DNA of 64,000 nt from J054 sp963850255 (GTDB lineage Bacteria; Pseudomonadota; Gammaproteobacteria; Steroidobacterales; GCA-2729495), in contig CAWKLL010000035.1 of the NCBI GenBank assembly GCA_963850255.1, positions 1 through 64,000 of the forward strand, given 5' to 3'. Positions 32,989 through 41,576 of the stretch are shown piece by piece. Each line of letters starts with the position of its first letter. Positions within the stretch are counted from its first letter, which is position 1. Made by a program: the position numbers and the translations under genes. Under the pieces are notes generated by a model. The model was not told the DNA's origin. It made no database searches and saw nothing but the letters and a program-made list of their open reading frames with translations.

Positions 32989-33685
32989 TCTGCTTTTCGC
33001 TCATCGCCGCGCTTAGCATCGCCAGGTCCCATGGACCGGTGATTTTCAGGTTGCCGGGCCGGCTTTCAACAAGCTCAACGTCGTAGCCGAGTTCCATGGC
33101 CAGATCCGTAGTCGTATCGCTGGCAATTTTTCGCTCGGCCTGTGCTTGCAGCACAGCGCGAAGAGTCCTTGTCGGAAAAACCGTGGGGTCGCAGGCGGTG
33201 GCCACCTGTTGCCTTGGCAGCATTTTCTCTGCCAGAACGTCTTTTTTCAGGAACTGTGTACGGGTTTCGGGGATATATGCCTGGGCGACTCGGCCTTTCC
33301 TGGCACTTTGCAGGCAGGCCTGCAGTGTTTCCCGATCAGTATTGGGAGAGGCTGCATTGTGCAGAACCAGGTAGTCGAAATCTCCGCCTGGACTGATCTC
33401 ATCGAGGGCGCTAAGCCCGGCCCGGATGGATAGTTGCCGGCTTTCCCCACCGGCTCGTATGGCAACCGGTACGGACATGTTTTGAGCTGCGAGGTCACGT
33501 TCGACCGTGGCCACTTTGTCCGCGGGCAATAGCAAAATGACCTGGTCGACCAGGTCCGGATCGAGATAGCTGTCCAGTGCATGCAGGAATACGGGCTTGC
33601 CGTGCAGGTCGAGAAACTGCTTGGCTACGCTACCTGCTCCGAAGCGCGTGCCCTGGCCTGCCGCTAGCAGAATCACAGCAATCAT
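32963..33685 (-). CDS. IspD/TarI-like CTP cytidylyltransferase
   Basis: 240 residues from ATG 33685, which overlaps the epimerase stop. The nucleotide loop ILLAAGQGTRFGAGSVAKQF (with Arg and Lys) is intact. The substrate loop reads LHNAASPNTD where MEP cytidylyltransferase IspD has HDAARP, so the Asp and Arg that hold the MEP phosphate are changed. Context with a CDP-glycerol-transferase-family gene suggests that it makes a CDP-polyol (glycerol, ribitol or other) for a capsule instead of serving isoprenoid synthesis. The substrate is inferred only. Confidence 0.8.
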   Translation of the reverse strand: MIAVILLAAGQGTRFGAGSVAKQFLDLHGKPVFLHALDSYLDPDLVDQVILLLPADKVATVERDLAAQNMSVPVAIRAGGESRQLSIRAGLSALDEISPGGDFDYLVLHNAASPNTDRETLQACLQSARKGRVAQAYIPETRTQFLKKDVLAEKMLPRQQVATACDPTVFPTRTLRAVLQAQAERKIASDTTTDLAMELGYDVELVESRPGNLKITGPWDLAMLSAAMSEKQNEQQRGSS

Positions 33686-34599
33686 GAAGGTCGTCGCGAA
33701 ATTTCGTGCTGCGTGCTGCGGGTATTCATGACCCATTCAATGCAGTCTGCAAGGCCTTCGCTGAGGTTTCGCTGCGGCCGATAGCCGAATAGCTGGCCGG
33801 CCTGGCTAATGTCACCGCAACTGCGGCGAATCGTATCGGGCGAGGGCTCGCGAAAGCAGGCGTTAATCGAATAGCCCGCTAACTGGCTGAGGTCATCGAC
33901 CAGGGCGCGTAATGTATGTGATCGCCCCGATGCAGCGTTGACGACGGTCATCCCTTCCAGTGGCTGCTGGATGCAGTCAATTAATAGCTGCAGAAGATCG
34001 TTTACATGTACGAAATCGCGGAGAAAGTCAGGCTGGCCTGGCAAAATCGGGTCTACGCCATTGCGAATGGCTGCAAGCAACATGCCCACATAGCCTGTAT
34101 CCAGGTCCTGGCCGGCTCCATAGACGGAGAACGGGCGCACCATGGCAACTTCCAGGCCATGATTCAGGTGATACTCGCGACAACGCTGTTCGGCGGCCAA
34201 TTTAGATGTGGCGTAGGGGTCTAATGGACGTAGCGGGTCTGACTCTCGGCTGGGCATCCGTGCCGGCTCGCCATAGAGTTTTGCCGTTGATATATAGACG
34301 AAACGCCTGACTCCGGAGGCGGCGGCTGCGGCCAGCATATTTCCTGTGCCACCCACATTCACGTCGACCACCGCCTGGGGTTGTTTACGCACCTGGGTGG
34401 CCTGATGAACCGCAGCAGCGTGCACTACAAGCTCTATGTCGCGGCAGAAGCGTCGACAGTCCTGCAGGGCGGCGACGTCGCCTCGGCTCTTGCCACGGCC
34501 GCGCAGGTCCATACCACGGACTTGATGGCCCGCCGCTTCCAGCGCTGACCGCAAACAGTTGCCTATAAAGCCTTCGCTGCCGGTTATCAGGATTCTCAC
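33682..34599 (-). CDS. NAD-dependent epimerase/dehydratase (extended SDR)
   Basis: 305 residues with GTG start sharing its G with the upstream TAG. The NAD loop ITGSEGFIGNCLRSALEAAG is at residues ~5-24, followed by VVHAAAVHQ and VYISTAKLYGEP. The catalytic YATSKLAAE (Tyr-x-x-x-Lys) and DFVHVNDL place it with GalE/RmlB-type nucleotide-sugar enzymes. It probably makes a nucleotide-activated sugar for the polysaccharide. The product cannot be read from the sequence. It is translationally coupled to both neighbours. Confidence 0.87.
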   Translation of the reverse strand: MRILITGSEGFIGNCLRSALEAAGHQVRGMDLRGRGKSRGDVAALQDCRRFCRDIELVVHAAAVHQATQVRKQPQAVVDVNVGGTGNMLAAAAASGVRRFVYISTAKLYGEPARMPSRESDPLRPLDPYATSKLAAEQRCREYHLNHGLEVAMVRPFSVYGAGQDLDTGYVGMLLAAIRNGVDPILPGQPDFLRDFVHVNDLLQLLIDCIQQPLEGMTVVNAASGRSHTLRALVDDLSQLAGYSINACFREPSPDTIRRSCGDISQAGQLFGYRPQRNLSEGLADCIEWVMNTRSTQHEISRRPS

Positions 34600-35951
34600 T
34601 AGTCGACTTCCTTGGTGGCCAGGGTGAGTAATGCGTCTGGTCGATCGGGTAAAAACTGCGCATGGATGGCTCGATAGGCTCGCTGGCTGGCCGAGCTATC
34701 GCGGTAGCTGTGGAAACGCTCCAGAACCTTGCGATATTGATCGGCCCACTCACTCTCGGGGTGTTGGTGCAAGCGCGCAAGACTCGCCTCCAGATCCGCA
34801 AAGCTGCGCAGTTTGGGGCCTGGTGTGACGCTGGCATAGTCGTAGTACAGACTTCTTGAGAACTCCAGAAACTGTTTTTCATCGGGAATGAAAAACAACA
34901 CCGGCTTGCCGGTCAGCATGAAGTCATACACCGCGCTCGAGTAGTCACCAATCATTGCGTCGGCGGCACCGAACAGGCGATTTGCGTCGGCATAGGCGTC
35001 GGCCAGATAGAGATTGCTAAGACTTGCTGCATCGGCGCCAAGGCCGCGTTCAGCATCGACGTAGTGCAGCTTGACCATAAACTTGATGCCCAGTCTTACG
35101 CCGATCTCATTAAGCTGATGCCAGCCAAGCCGGAAATGCGCCTGGTTATCGCGGAAGGTAGGCAGATACAGGACTACGCTCTGTTGCAGGGCTGCTTGTT
35201 CAGACAGCCAGCGAAGATCAAGATCACCGTCGTTAGCCGGCTGCGGAGCGAGTATCTGATCATTGCGGGGGAAGCCGGTGATCACAAACTGATCAGGATG
35301 CATGCCGTAGCACTCGGCACCCTGAAGCAGATGTTCAGGCGAGGTTGCCAGCGCGTAATCAGGCTTGGCCAGATGCCAGGGAATGGCAAAGCCCCAGAAC
35401 AGTTTTTGCAAAAGCTTGCCGTGAAACAGTTGGTAAAGCCGGTGGTGCGGGTGCTCGATGCATCGCTCAATGCGCTTGATGCCGACGCCGTGGCGCAGGA
35501 GCACGCGTTTGGCGCCGCGTGAGAGCCAGTGATTGATGTCGCGAGTCAGGCCATCATAGATGAACACGCCGCCGCGCAGGCAGTGCCAGATGCCGCGTGG
35601 TGACCAGGCCAGGCAGACGGGTAATCCGCGCGCTTTCAGTGCCGCTGCAATGTCGCGTTCACGCGTAATCCACAGCGGGGTGATGCTGTCGTCGGGGAGG
35701 GCGCTAACGTATTCGAACAGTGCCGCTGCATTGTCAGCGTAGCGGCGGCCGCTCCAGCTACCGAACAGCCAGAGTCGGCGATCCCGCGGCATGAAGCCGC
35801 TTAGCCAATAGCTCAGGAAGAGCAAAGGTCGCAACAGCACCGCGAGCAGATCGCTGACCCTGGGCGTCATGCTGCGCAGCATCTTTTTGTTATGTCGTTG
35901 TTCTGCCAAGGTGTTTGATACGCACGGTGCCGGTGATGGCAGCAGGCGCAT
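34599..35951 (-). CDS. CDP-glycerol glycerophosphotransferase family protein (TagF-like)
   Basis: 450 residues (an ATG at 35882 is a possible shorter start). Carries the Glyphos_transf pattern: RVLLRHGVGIKRI with the catalytic His, SPEHLLQGAECYGM, GFPRNDQI, VLYLPTFRDN and GDYSSAVYDFMLTGKPVLFF. Members polymerise or add glycerol/ribitol-phosphate units in teichoic acids and in some Gram-negative capsules. It is the first gene of the minus-strand operon (this gene, epimerase, cytidylyltransferase, GT2-sulfotransferase) and diverges from the sugar-phosphate transferase across a 182-bp promoter region. Confidence 0.88.
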   Translation of the reverse strand: MRLLPSPAPCVSNTLAEQRHNKKMLRSMTPRVSDLLAVLLRPLLFLSYWLSGFMPRDRRLWLFGSWSGRRYADNAAALFEYVSALPDDSITPLWITRERDIAAALKARGLPVCLAWSPRGIWHCLRGGVFIYDGLTRDINHWLSRGAKRVLLRHGVGIKRIERCIEHPHHRLYQLFHGKLLQKLFWGFAIPWHLAKPDYALATSPEHLLQGAECYGMHPDQFVITGFPRNDQILAPQPANDGDLDLRWLSEQAALQQSVVLYLPTFRDNQAHFRLGWHQLNEIGVRLGIKFMVKLHYVDAERGLGADAASLSNLYLADAYADANRLFGAADAMIGDYSSAVYDFMLTGKPVLFFIPDEKQFLEFSRSLYYDYASVTPGPKLRSFADLEASLARLHQHPESEWADQYRKVLERFHSYRDSSASQRAYRAIHAQFLPDRPDALLTLATKEVD

Positions 35952-36133
35952 TCTGTAGCAAGAAAATGCATCACTGATTTACCATAACCATAGGGTTTTT
36001 ATAGACTTTTCTTCTCTGGGCTCATAGTATCTAACTTGGCTCGGCAAGGCGAGTGACGCCGTTCAAACTTGTCGACTACAGGACATGGAAATGCTGCCGT
36101 CCTGACAAAGAAAAATAATAAATAGGGATAGTT
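35952..36133. promoter_or_regulatory. Divergent intergenic region of the polysaccharide locus
   Basis: 182 bp between divergent starts, AT-richer than the flanks. It contains the small inverted repeat CAGGAC...GTCCTG (36078-36103) and an AGGGA ribosome site before ATG 36134. I see no JUMPstart-like sequence and no convincing sigma-70 pair, so this is called from position only. Confidence 0.4.
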
Positions 36134-37597
36134 ATGGTTTCCAAAGCCGAAACAGTTAATTCAGAACTACGCATACCGATAGCGCCGCGGGTGCGGCTTT
36201 CTCAGAGTATTGTTGCCGGTCTGACGGCTTTGGCCGACTTGCTGAGTATCGTTGTAAGCGGCTGGTTAATTTACGTGTTTTACGTGGCCAAGGATTATCC
36301 TGAGCTGGGCCCGAGTTACCTGGTTGCCATCGGCTTGCTCGGACTGGTTACCCTGCAGTCGTTTTATCTCGCAGGTCTGTATCGTTTCAGCCGGCTGATT
36401 CGTCCGCTTGGCCAGATCGGTCGAATCGCCGCGATTCTAAGCACGATATTTCTCATTTTCCTCGGTTGCGCCTTTGCCCTGAAGGTTTCCATACTGTTTT
36501 CCCGAGTGTGGGCATTTAGCTGGTTGCTCTCCAGCCTGACGCTAGTTACGGTGGCCCGTTTCGGCGTTGCCGCACTGGTTCGTCATTGGTCTGCCACAGG
36601 CTACCTGGGTCGCAACATCGTCATCTACGGTGCCGGTGCTCAGGGCCGCGCGCTCATTGAACACATTCACTCCGTGGATGAGCCCTGGAATCGCATCATC
36701 GCGGTATTTGATGACCGCGTGGAGCGCAGTGATGCAGAAGTCCTTGGCTACCCGGTAATCGGTAACCTGCAGCAGCTGGTGCAGTGGGCTCGGCACAATC
36801 GAGCCGACGAGGTCCTGGTCGCGCTGCCCTGGAGCGCCGACAAGCGCCTGCTGGAAATAATCCATTTGCTGACGGTGCTGCCGGCGAGCGTGCGGCTGGC
36901 GCCGGAGTTTGTCGGCACTGACCTGCTGCATCGACGCACGACGTTTCAATATGGTGTGCCCATGCTCAGCGTGCTGGACAAGCCGGTGACGGGTTGGGGT
37001 GCGCTGGCCAAGCAACTGCTGGATTTCGTCCTGGGCGGGATTTTCCTGTTAGTCGCGTTGCCGCTGATGGCGGTTATCGCGCTGCTGATCAAGCTCGAGA
37101 GTCGCGGTCCGGTGTTTTTCTGCCAGCAGCGCTGCGGCTTTAACCACAAAATGATCGACATGTATAAATTCCGCACCATGTATACCGATCAAATGGACCA
37201 GGATGCTGACAAGCTGGCGCGACCCGGAGATCCCAGGATTACGCCGCTAGGCGCGGTATTGCGTCGCTTTAGCCTTGACGAGTTGCCGCAATTGTTTAAC
37301 GTCATTCGCGGTGAGATGTCGGTGGTCGGGCCAAGGCCGCATGCGCTTAAGGCTAAGGCCGGCGATACCCTGTATGAAGATGTTATTGATGAATATGCGG
37401 TGCGACACAAGGTCAAGCCGGGCGTCACGGGTTGGGCGCAGGTCAATGGCTGGCGCGGCGCTACTGATACCGAAGCCGATCTCCTTGGCCGCGTTGAGCA
37501 TGATCTTTACTACATTGAAAATTGGTCGGTCGCCTTTGACCTGCTGATTATCGCGCGTACGTTCTTCGCTGTGTTGGGCGGCAAGAATAGCCACTGA
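36134..37597 (+). CDS. Undecaprenyl-phosphate sugar-1-phosphate transferase (WcaJ/WbaP-type)
   Basis: 487-residue polyisoprenyl-phosphate hexose-1-phosphate transferase that starts repeat-unit synthesis on the inner membrane. Four N-terminal helices (residues ~20-155) lead to a CoA-binding-like Rossmann domain (RNIVIYGAGAQGRALIEHI), a fifth re-entrant helix (LDFVLGGIFLLVALPLMAVI), and the catalytic domain KFRTMYTDQ, LRRFSLDELPQLFNVIRGEM, VVGPRPHA and KPGVTGWAQVNGWRGATDT. The sugar (glucose or another hexose) cannot be decided. It converges on the minus-strand GT4 gene. Confidence 0.92.
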   Translation: MVSKAETVNSELRIPIAPRVRLSQSIVAGLTALADLLSIVVSGWLIYVFYVAKDYPELGPSYLVAIGLLGLVTLQSFYLAGLYRFSRLIRPLGQIGRIAAILSTIFLIFLGCAFALKVSILFSRVWAFSWLLSSLTLVTVARFGVAALVRHWSATGYLGRNIVIYGAGAQGRALIEHIHSVDEPWNRIIAVFDDRVERSDAEVLGYPVIGNLQQLVQWARHNRADEVLVALPWSADKRLLEIIHLLTVLPASVRLAPEFVGTDLLHRRTTFQYGVPMLSVLDKPVTGWGALAKQLLDFVLGGIFLLVALPLMAVIALLIKLESRGPVFFCQQRCGFNHKMIDMYKFRTMYTDQMDQDADKLARPGDPRITPLGAVLRRFSLDELPQLFNVIRGEMSVVGPRPHALKAKAGDTLYEDVIDEYAVRHKVKPGVTGWAQVNGWRGATDTEADLLGRVEHDLYYIENWSVAFDLLIIARTFFAVLGGKNSH

Positions 37598-37628
37598 CTG
37601 CCTTGTTGCGCTTGCCCCTGGCTGGCGA

Positions 37629-38825
37629 CTAGTTGGCTTCCTCAGGCAGGCACTGGCTGTATACCTCTAAGGTATCCAGCACCATCTGGTCAGCGGTAAA
37701 CGACCTGGCCACTTCCAGACTACGTTGCCCCATCCTTTCGCGCTGAAAGTCCTGCCTGATCAGCTGTAAAAGGCGCGCGCTGAGCGCTTCGGCATCCTGC
37801 TGGGGCACGATGAATCCGTTAACGCCTTCGCGTACCACCGAACCTGCGCCGCCGGTGTCGGTCATGACGATCGGCAGGCCCCGTGCTGCTGCTTCAAGTA
37901 GCACATAAGGCAAGGCTTCATAGCGACTGGGCAGAGCGAAAATGTCGAAAGCGCTCATCAGCTGCGCGCCATCTGCGGAACCTGTAAATACGATTCTTGA
38001 GCTCAGGCCGAGGTTGTCGGCCAGGCTATCCAGCATAGCTCTGTCAGGACCGTCGCCGACAATCATTAAACGCGTCTGCGGGTCGTCGGCGACACCCATG
38101 GCGAAGGCGGACAGCAGCCGCTCCGTGGCCTTCTGATGGGTCAGGCGGGCGACGCAGCCGATCACCAGGGCCTGTTCGGGTATGCCGTACTGTGCCCGTA
38201 CCCGCGCGCGATTGGCGGCCGGCAGACTACTGATTCCGTTATGGACGACCCGCAGGCGCAGGGGATCGATTCCCAGCCCGCAGGCGTGCTCATACTCCGT
38301 TTCCGAAACGCAAATAATGCGCCTGGCCAGCGGTGCCAGCAGGCGTTCGGCGCTGGAGTAGAGCAGATGCTTCAGACGACCGATTTCCGGGTCGAGCGTG
38401 ACGAATGCATGCGGCGTATACAAACAGGGGACGTCGTGTCCACGAGCGGCGAGTCGCAGCAGTGCGCCCGCCTTGGAACTGTGGCCATGCAATAGATCAA
38501 AGGGCCCCAGACGAGCAATCAGGCGGCGCAGATCATGGACCTGCCTGAGGTCATGCCAGCCAACGGCTCTGCGCATCGGCAGCTCATGGGCCGAGACATC
38601 TCTTAGTTTCGCCAGGCGTTCGCAAAAACTCTCGTCTGCCCGTTCCGGCGAATAGACGACGCAGACATTGTGATTCCGCAGTCGCAGGCCATCAGCCAGA
38701 TCCAGCACATGCCGCCCGGCGCCGCCGCCGGCCGCTTCGATGGCCAGCAGTATGCGATAGCGTCGGCTGGGGCTGTTGCGCCTGATTGGCGTTACCTTTT
38801 TGGTCTGCTGCACAGGCTCGCTCAT
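37629..38825 (-). CDS. GT4 family glycosyltransferase
   Basis: 398 residues from ATG 38825 (the open frame to 39038 lies over the upstream gene and is not family-like). GT-B fold: the N-terminal domain has EAAGGGAGRHVLDLADGLR and LLHGHSSKAGALLRLA. The C-terminal domain has IGCVARLTHQKATERLL, MIVGDGPDRAMLD, the E-x7-E region FALPSRYEALPYVLLEAAAR, and PIVMTDTGGAGSVV. It is a cytoplasmic retaining sugar transferase that extends the repeat unit. It is the last gene of the five-gene minus-strand operon that starts with the O-antigen-ligase-like gene. Confidence 0.9.
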   Translation of the reverse strand: MSEPVQQTKKVTPIRRNSPSRRYRILLAIEAAGGGAGRHVLDLADGLRLRNHNVCVVYSPERADESFCERLAKLRDVSAHELPMRRAVGWHDLRQVHDLRRLIARLGPFDLLHGHSSKAGALLRLAARGHDVPCLYTPHAFVTLDPEIGRLKHLLYSSAERLLAPLARRIICVSETEYEHACGLGIDPLRLRVVHNGISSLPAANRARVRAQYGIPEQALVIGCVARLTHQKATERLLSAFAMGVADDPQTRLMIVGDGPDRAMLDSLADNLGLSSRIVFTGSADGAQLMSAFDIFALPSRYEALPYVLLEAAARGLPIVMTDTGGAGSVVREGVNGFIVPQQDAEALSARLLQLIRQDFQRERMGQRSLEVARSFTADQMVLDTLEVYSQCLPEEAN

Positions 38826-38841
38826 GGTTTTGCAGGTCCGC

Positions 38842-41007
38842 TTATCCCGCGTAGTACTTTTCCAGATCGCCGCTATAGGCGCCGGAGTCGCCATAGGAAT
38901 ACTTGGCGTTGCGCTTGACGTCGACCATCGATAGCAGACCGCCGGCCAGTCGCGCGCCGGCTGACTCAAGTTGCCGTACAGCCAGTTTCGCGACCGGGCG
39001 ACGTGTCTTGCCCCAGCGTACAACCAGCACCGTGGCATCGGCGACGCGACTCAGTATGCGTGCGTCAGCGGCGGCCAGCAGCGGCGGAGAATCAATGATC
39101 ACCAGGTCAAAGCGGTCGCTCAGGTCACGCAGCAGGTCATTCATTTTTTGTGAACCCAGCAGGTTCGGTGCGTGCGGGCTTGGCGTGCCGGCAGCAATAA
39201 CTTTCAGCCCGGACCACTCGCTGGTGCTCATTACCTGCTCCAGGCTGGCATCGCCGGCCAACAGGTTGGTGAGCCCCGGCTCGCGCTCCACGCCGGTGAG
39301 TTCATGGCAGGTAGCGCGGCGAATATCGGCGTCGATCAGCACCACACGCTGACCGGCTTTGCTTTGCGAGGTAGCCATGGAGCTGGCGATGGTTGTCTTG
39401 CCTTCGTCGGGTAACGATGAAGTCACCAGAACGACCTTGGGCGGTTCGTCCGGGAACGCCAGCTTAAGGCTCCAGCTTAGTGTGCGCATGGACTCACCAA
39501 AGGCAGAGGCCGGGCGTCCGGCGACATAGCCGGGCAGGGTCTTATAGTCATCAGGCTTGCGTGTCATAGGTACAAAGCCGATGGACGGAATACCAGTGGC
39601 CTGCTCGAATTGCTCGCCGCTGCGAAAACCGCCGTCGATGAGTTCCAGGATCAGGATCAGCAATAGTCCCAGTACGCCCGAGCCAATTAATGCCAGGCCC
39701 AGCAACAGGGCTGGTTTTGGGAACGACGGTTCTGACGGTATGCCGGCCGGTGAGAAAATATTGGCGTCCGGTTGCTGAAAGTTCATGTCATCCTGGGAGA
39801 GTGTTTCTTTCTGCCGGATCAACAGGGTATCCAGCAGCGATCGGTTCGCTTCTGCTTCACGCTCGAGCGCGCGCAATTCAATATCATTCTTATTGGCCAC
39901 GCTGACGCGGCCCTTGATTTCATCCAGGCTCTGCTGTAGCGAAGATTCCCGGGCGCGCGATACATTCAGATCATTCCGCAGGCCGGCAACAATCTTGTTG
40001 ATCTCGTTGGTAATTCGCTGATTCAGGTCTTGCGATTCCGCACGTAATTGAATCATGCGCGGATGCCGGTCGCCCAGCTCGGTGGATAGCTCTGCAACGC
40101 GTCGCTGCAGTTCCGATTCCTGTTCACGTAAACGCTGGATTAACGGCGAGTCCAGCACCTCGCTCACTTGTGCTGCGCCACCGCTTGAGCGCAGCGCACG
40201 TTCAAGCTCCTGCAGCTTCGCCTGGGATGCGGCGCGCTGAGAGCGAGCCATAACCAGCTGAGTGTTCAGCTCAGACAGCTCCTGGGCGGCCAGAGTCAGT
40301 CCATTGCCTTCCAGCAGTCCCAGATCGCCGCGCGCAAGTTCTACGGCAGCTTCGGCCTGGTTCACATTCCGGCGTAGCTCGTCGATGCGCTGGCCAATCC
40401 AGGTGTTGGCTCGCTGGGTGAGTTCAAACTTGGTTTCCAGCCGAGATTGCAGGTACTCGTCGGCCAATGCGTTGGCGATATTGGTGGCTTTTTCCGGGCT
40501 GGCCGAAGAGAAACTGACTGAAATCACCCGCGAGCTCTCCAGCGGCATGACCTCCAGGCGGGCCTGAAACTTATCGATCACCGCACTGTAAGCCACCGCA
40601 GATACCGGCTGTCCGGGGTCCTTTTCCAGCTCACTATTGAACTCAACATCACGGTCGAGACCCAGCTTTTGTATAACGCGATCGGTCAAGGCAGGGGAGT
40701 TCAGTACATAGGCTTCGCTTTGAACCGACTCCGCATCGCCGGAAAGGCCGGCCACTACGGAGTCCAGTGACACAATGTTTTTTGTGCCATCAGGTTCAAT
40801 CATGATCAGCACTTCTGCGGTATAGCGCGGTGTTAGCAGCACCAAAGCTGCGACGGCCAGCGCCAGGGCAGGAACCATGACAGCGGCTATCAGCCACATT
40901 CGGCGGCGCAACACCGAGAAAATCTCGGCCAGGCCAACGTCGTCTTGACGCATCTCTGGTCGGTACATCGGAGTAGGGGTGTGAGATCCAGCGGTCATGT
41001 CATGCAT
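38842..41007 (-). CDS. Chain-length determinant / BY-kinase (Wzc-like)
   Basis: 721 residues: a Wzz domain with a first membrane helix (~38-60), a long periplasmic coiled coil (~200-420), a second helix (~448-468), and a cytoplasmic tyrosine-kinase domain. The kinase shows Walker A VTSSLPDEGKTTIASSMA, Walker A' VVLIDADIRRATCHELTG and Walker B FDLVIIDSPPLLAAADA. The tail is Tyr-rich (YSYGDSGAYSGDLEKYYAG), the autophosphorylation cluster. It controls polymer length and export with the Wza-like gene, which it overlaps by one base. Confidence 0.94.
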   Translation of the reverse strand: MHDMTAGSHTPTPMYRPEMRQDDVGLAEIFSVLRRRMWLIAAVMVPALALAVAALVLLTPRYTAEVLIMIEPDGTKNIVSLDSVVAGLSGDAESVQSEAYVLNSPALTDRVIQKLGLDRDVEFNSELEKDPGQPVSAVAYSAVIDKFQARLEVMPLESSRVISVSFSSASPEKATNIANALADEYLQSRLETKFELTQRANTWIGQRIDELRRNVNQAEAAVELARGDLGLLEGNGLTLAAQELSELNTQLVMARSQRAASQAKLQELERALRSSGGAAQVSEVLDSPLIQRLREQESELQRRVAELSTELGDRHPRMIQLRAESQDLNQRITNEINKIVAGLRNDLNVSRARESSLQQSLDEIKGRVSVANKNDIELRALEREAEANRSLLDTLLIRQKETLSQDDMNFQQPDANIFSPAGIPSEPSFPKPALLLGLALIGSGVLGLLLILILELIDGGFRSGEQFEQATGIPSIGFVPMTRKPDDYKTLPGYVAGRPASAFGESMRTLSWSLKLAFPDEPPKVVLVTSSLPDEGKTTIASSMATSQSKAGQRVVLIDADIRRATCHELTGVEREPGLTNLLAGDASLEQVMSTSEWSGLKVIAAGTPSPHAPNLLGSQKMNDLLRDLSDRFDLVIIDSPPLLAAADARILSRVADATVLVVRWGKTRRPVAKLAVRQLESAGARLAGGLLSMVDVKRNAKYSYGDSGAYSGDLEKYYAG

Positions 41008-41576
41008 CAGAAAAAGCGCTCCGGAACTTCAATGACGTCACCCGGCTGCACCGGGGTATCCATCTCTGCAGTCAGCTCGACGGTGCCTTCACCGTTTTCG
41101 CGGACAATTTTGATGCGGCCCTTGCGGGCGCGATAAGTGAATCCGCCAGCCACGGCTACCGCATTTACCACGGACATGCCGTTCACATAGGCGTAGCTGC
41201 CTGGCGTTGATACCTCGCCAATAATGTAGAAAGGCCGGTAGTCGAGCATTTCAATGCTGACCCGCGGGTTTTTCAGATAATCGGGCTGCAGCGCATCGAT
41301 AATGGCAGTTTCCAGTTCCGTCAGGTTCTGGCCGGCTGCCATGATTTCATCGATCAGCGGTAGGGAAATCTCGCCGGTGTTTTTGACTTCAACTTCGCCG
41401 GATAAATCTTCATGACCAAAGACTGAGATTTTCAGCTTGTCGCCGGGCGCCAGGCGATAGTTGTCATCGGCGGTCCAGCCGGCCGTGCTCCAAAGAAGTC
41501 CGACGGTTACCAGCAGCATGCTGACAGCAGCAGCCAGATGTTTGCAGGCCGTGTCGTATTGCGAGTCCGTTTTCAT
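41007..41576 (-). CDS. Polysaccharide export protein, short Wza-like
   Basis: 189 residues with a Sec signal (ending GWT-ADDN), the Poly_export domain (YRLAPGDKLKISVFGHEDLS, GEISLPLIDEIMAAGQNLTE) and one SLBB domain (RPFYIIGEVSTPGSYAYVNG, AVAGGFTYRARKG), ending PGDVIEVPERFF. No lipobox Cys and no C-terminal amphipathic helix that could form an outer-membrane pore like E. coli Wza. The neighbouring 433-residue barrel may supply the outer-membrane passage. Overlaps both neighbours by one base. Confidence 0.92.
   Translation of the reverse strand: MKTDSQYDTACKHLAAAVSMLLVTVGLLWSTAGWTADDNYRLAPGDKLKISVFGHEDLSGEVEVKNTGEISLPLIDEIMAAGQNLTELETAIIDALQPDYLKNPRVSIEMLDYRPFYIIGEVSTPGSYAYVNGMSVVNAVAVAGGFTYRARKGRIKIVRENGEGTVELTAEMDTPVQPGDVIEVPERFF

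Noticed and set aside
32963..33685. Housekeeping ispD of the MEP pathway
   Set aside because: It lies inside a polysaccharide operon, overlaps both neighbours and has a changed MEP-binding loop; ispF is not adjacent.
35952..36133. JUMPstart/ops element for RfaH control of the polysaccharide locus
   Set aside because: No GGCGGTAGC-like ops core was found in the divergent leader.
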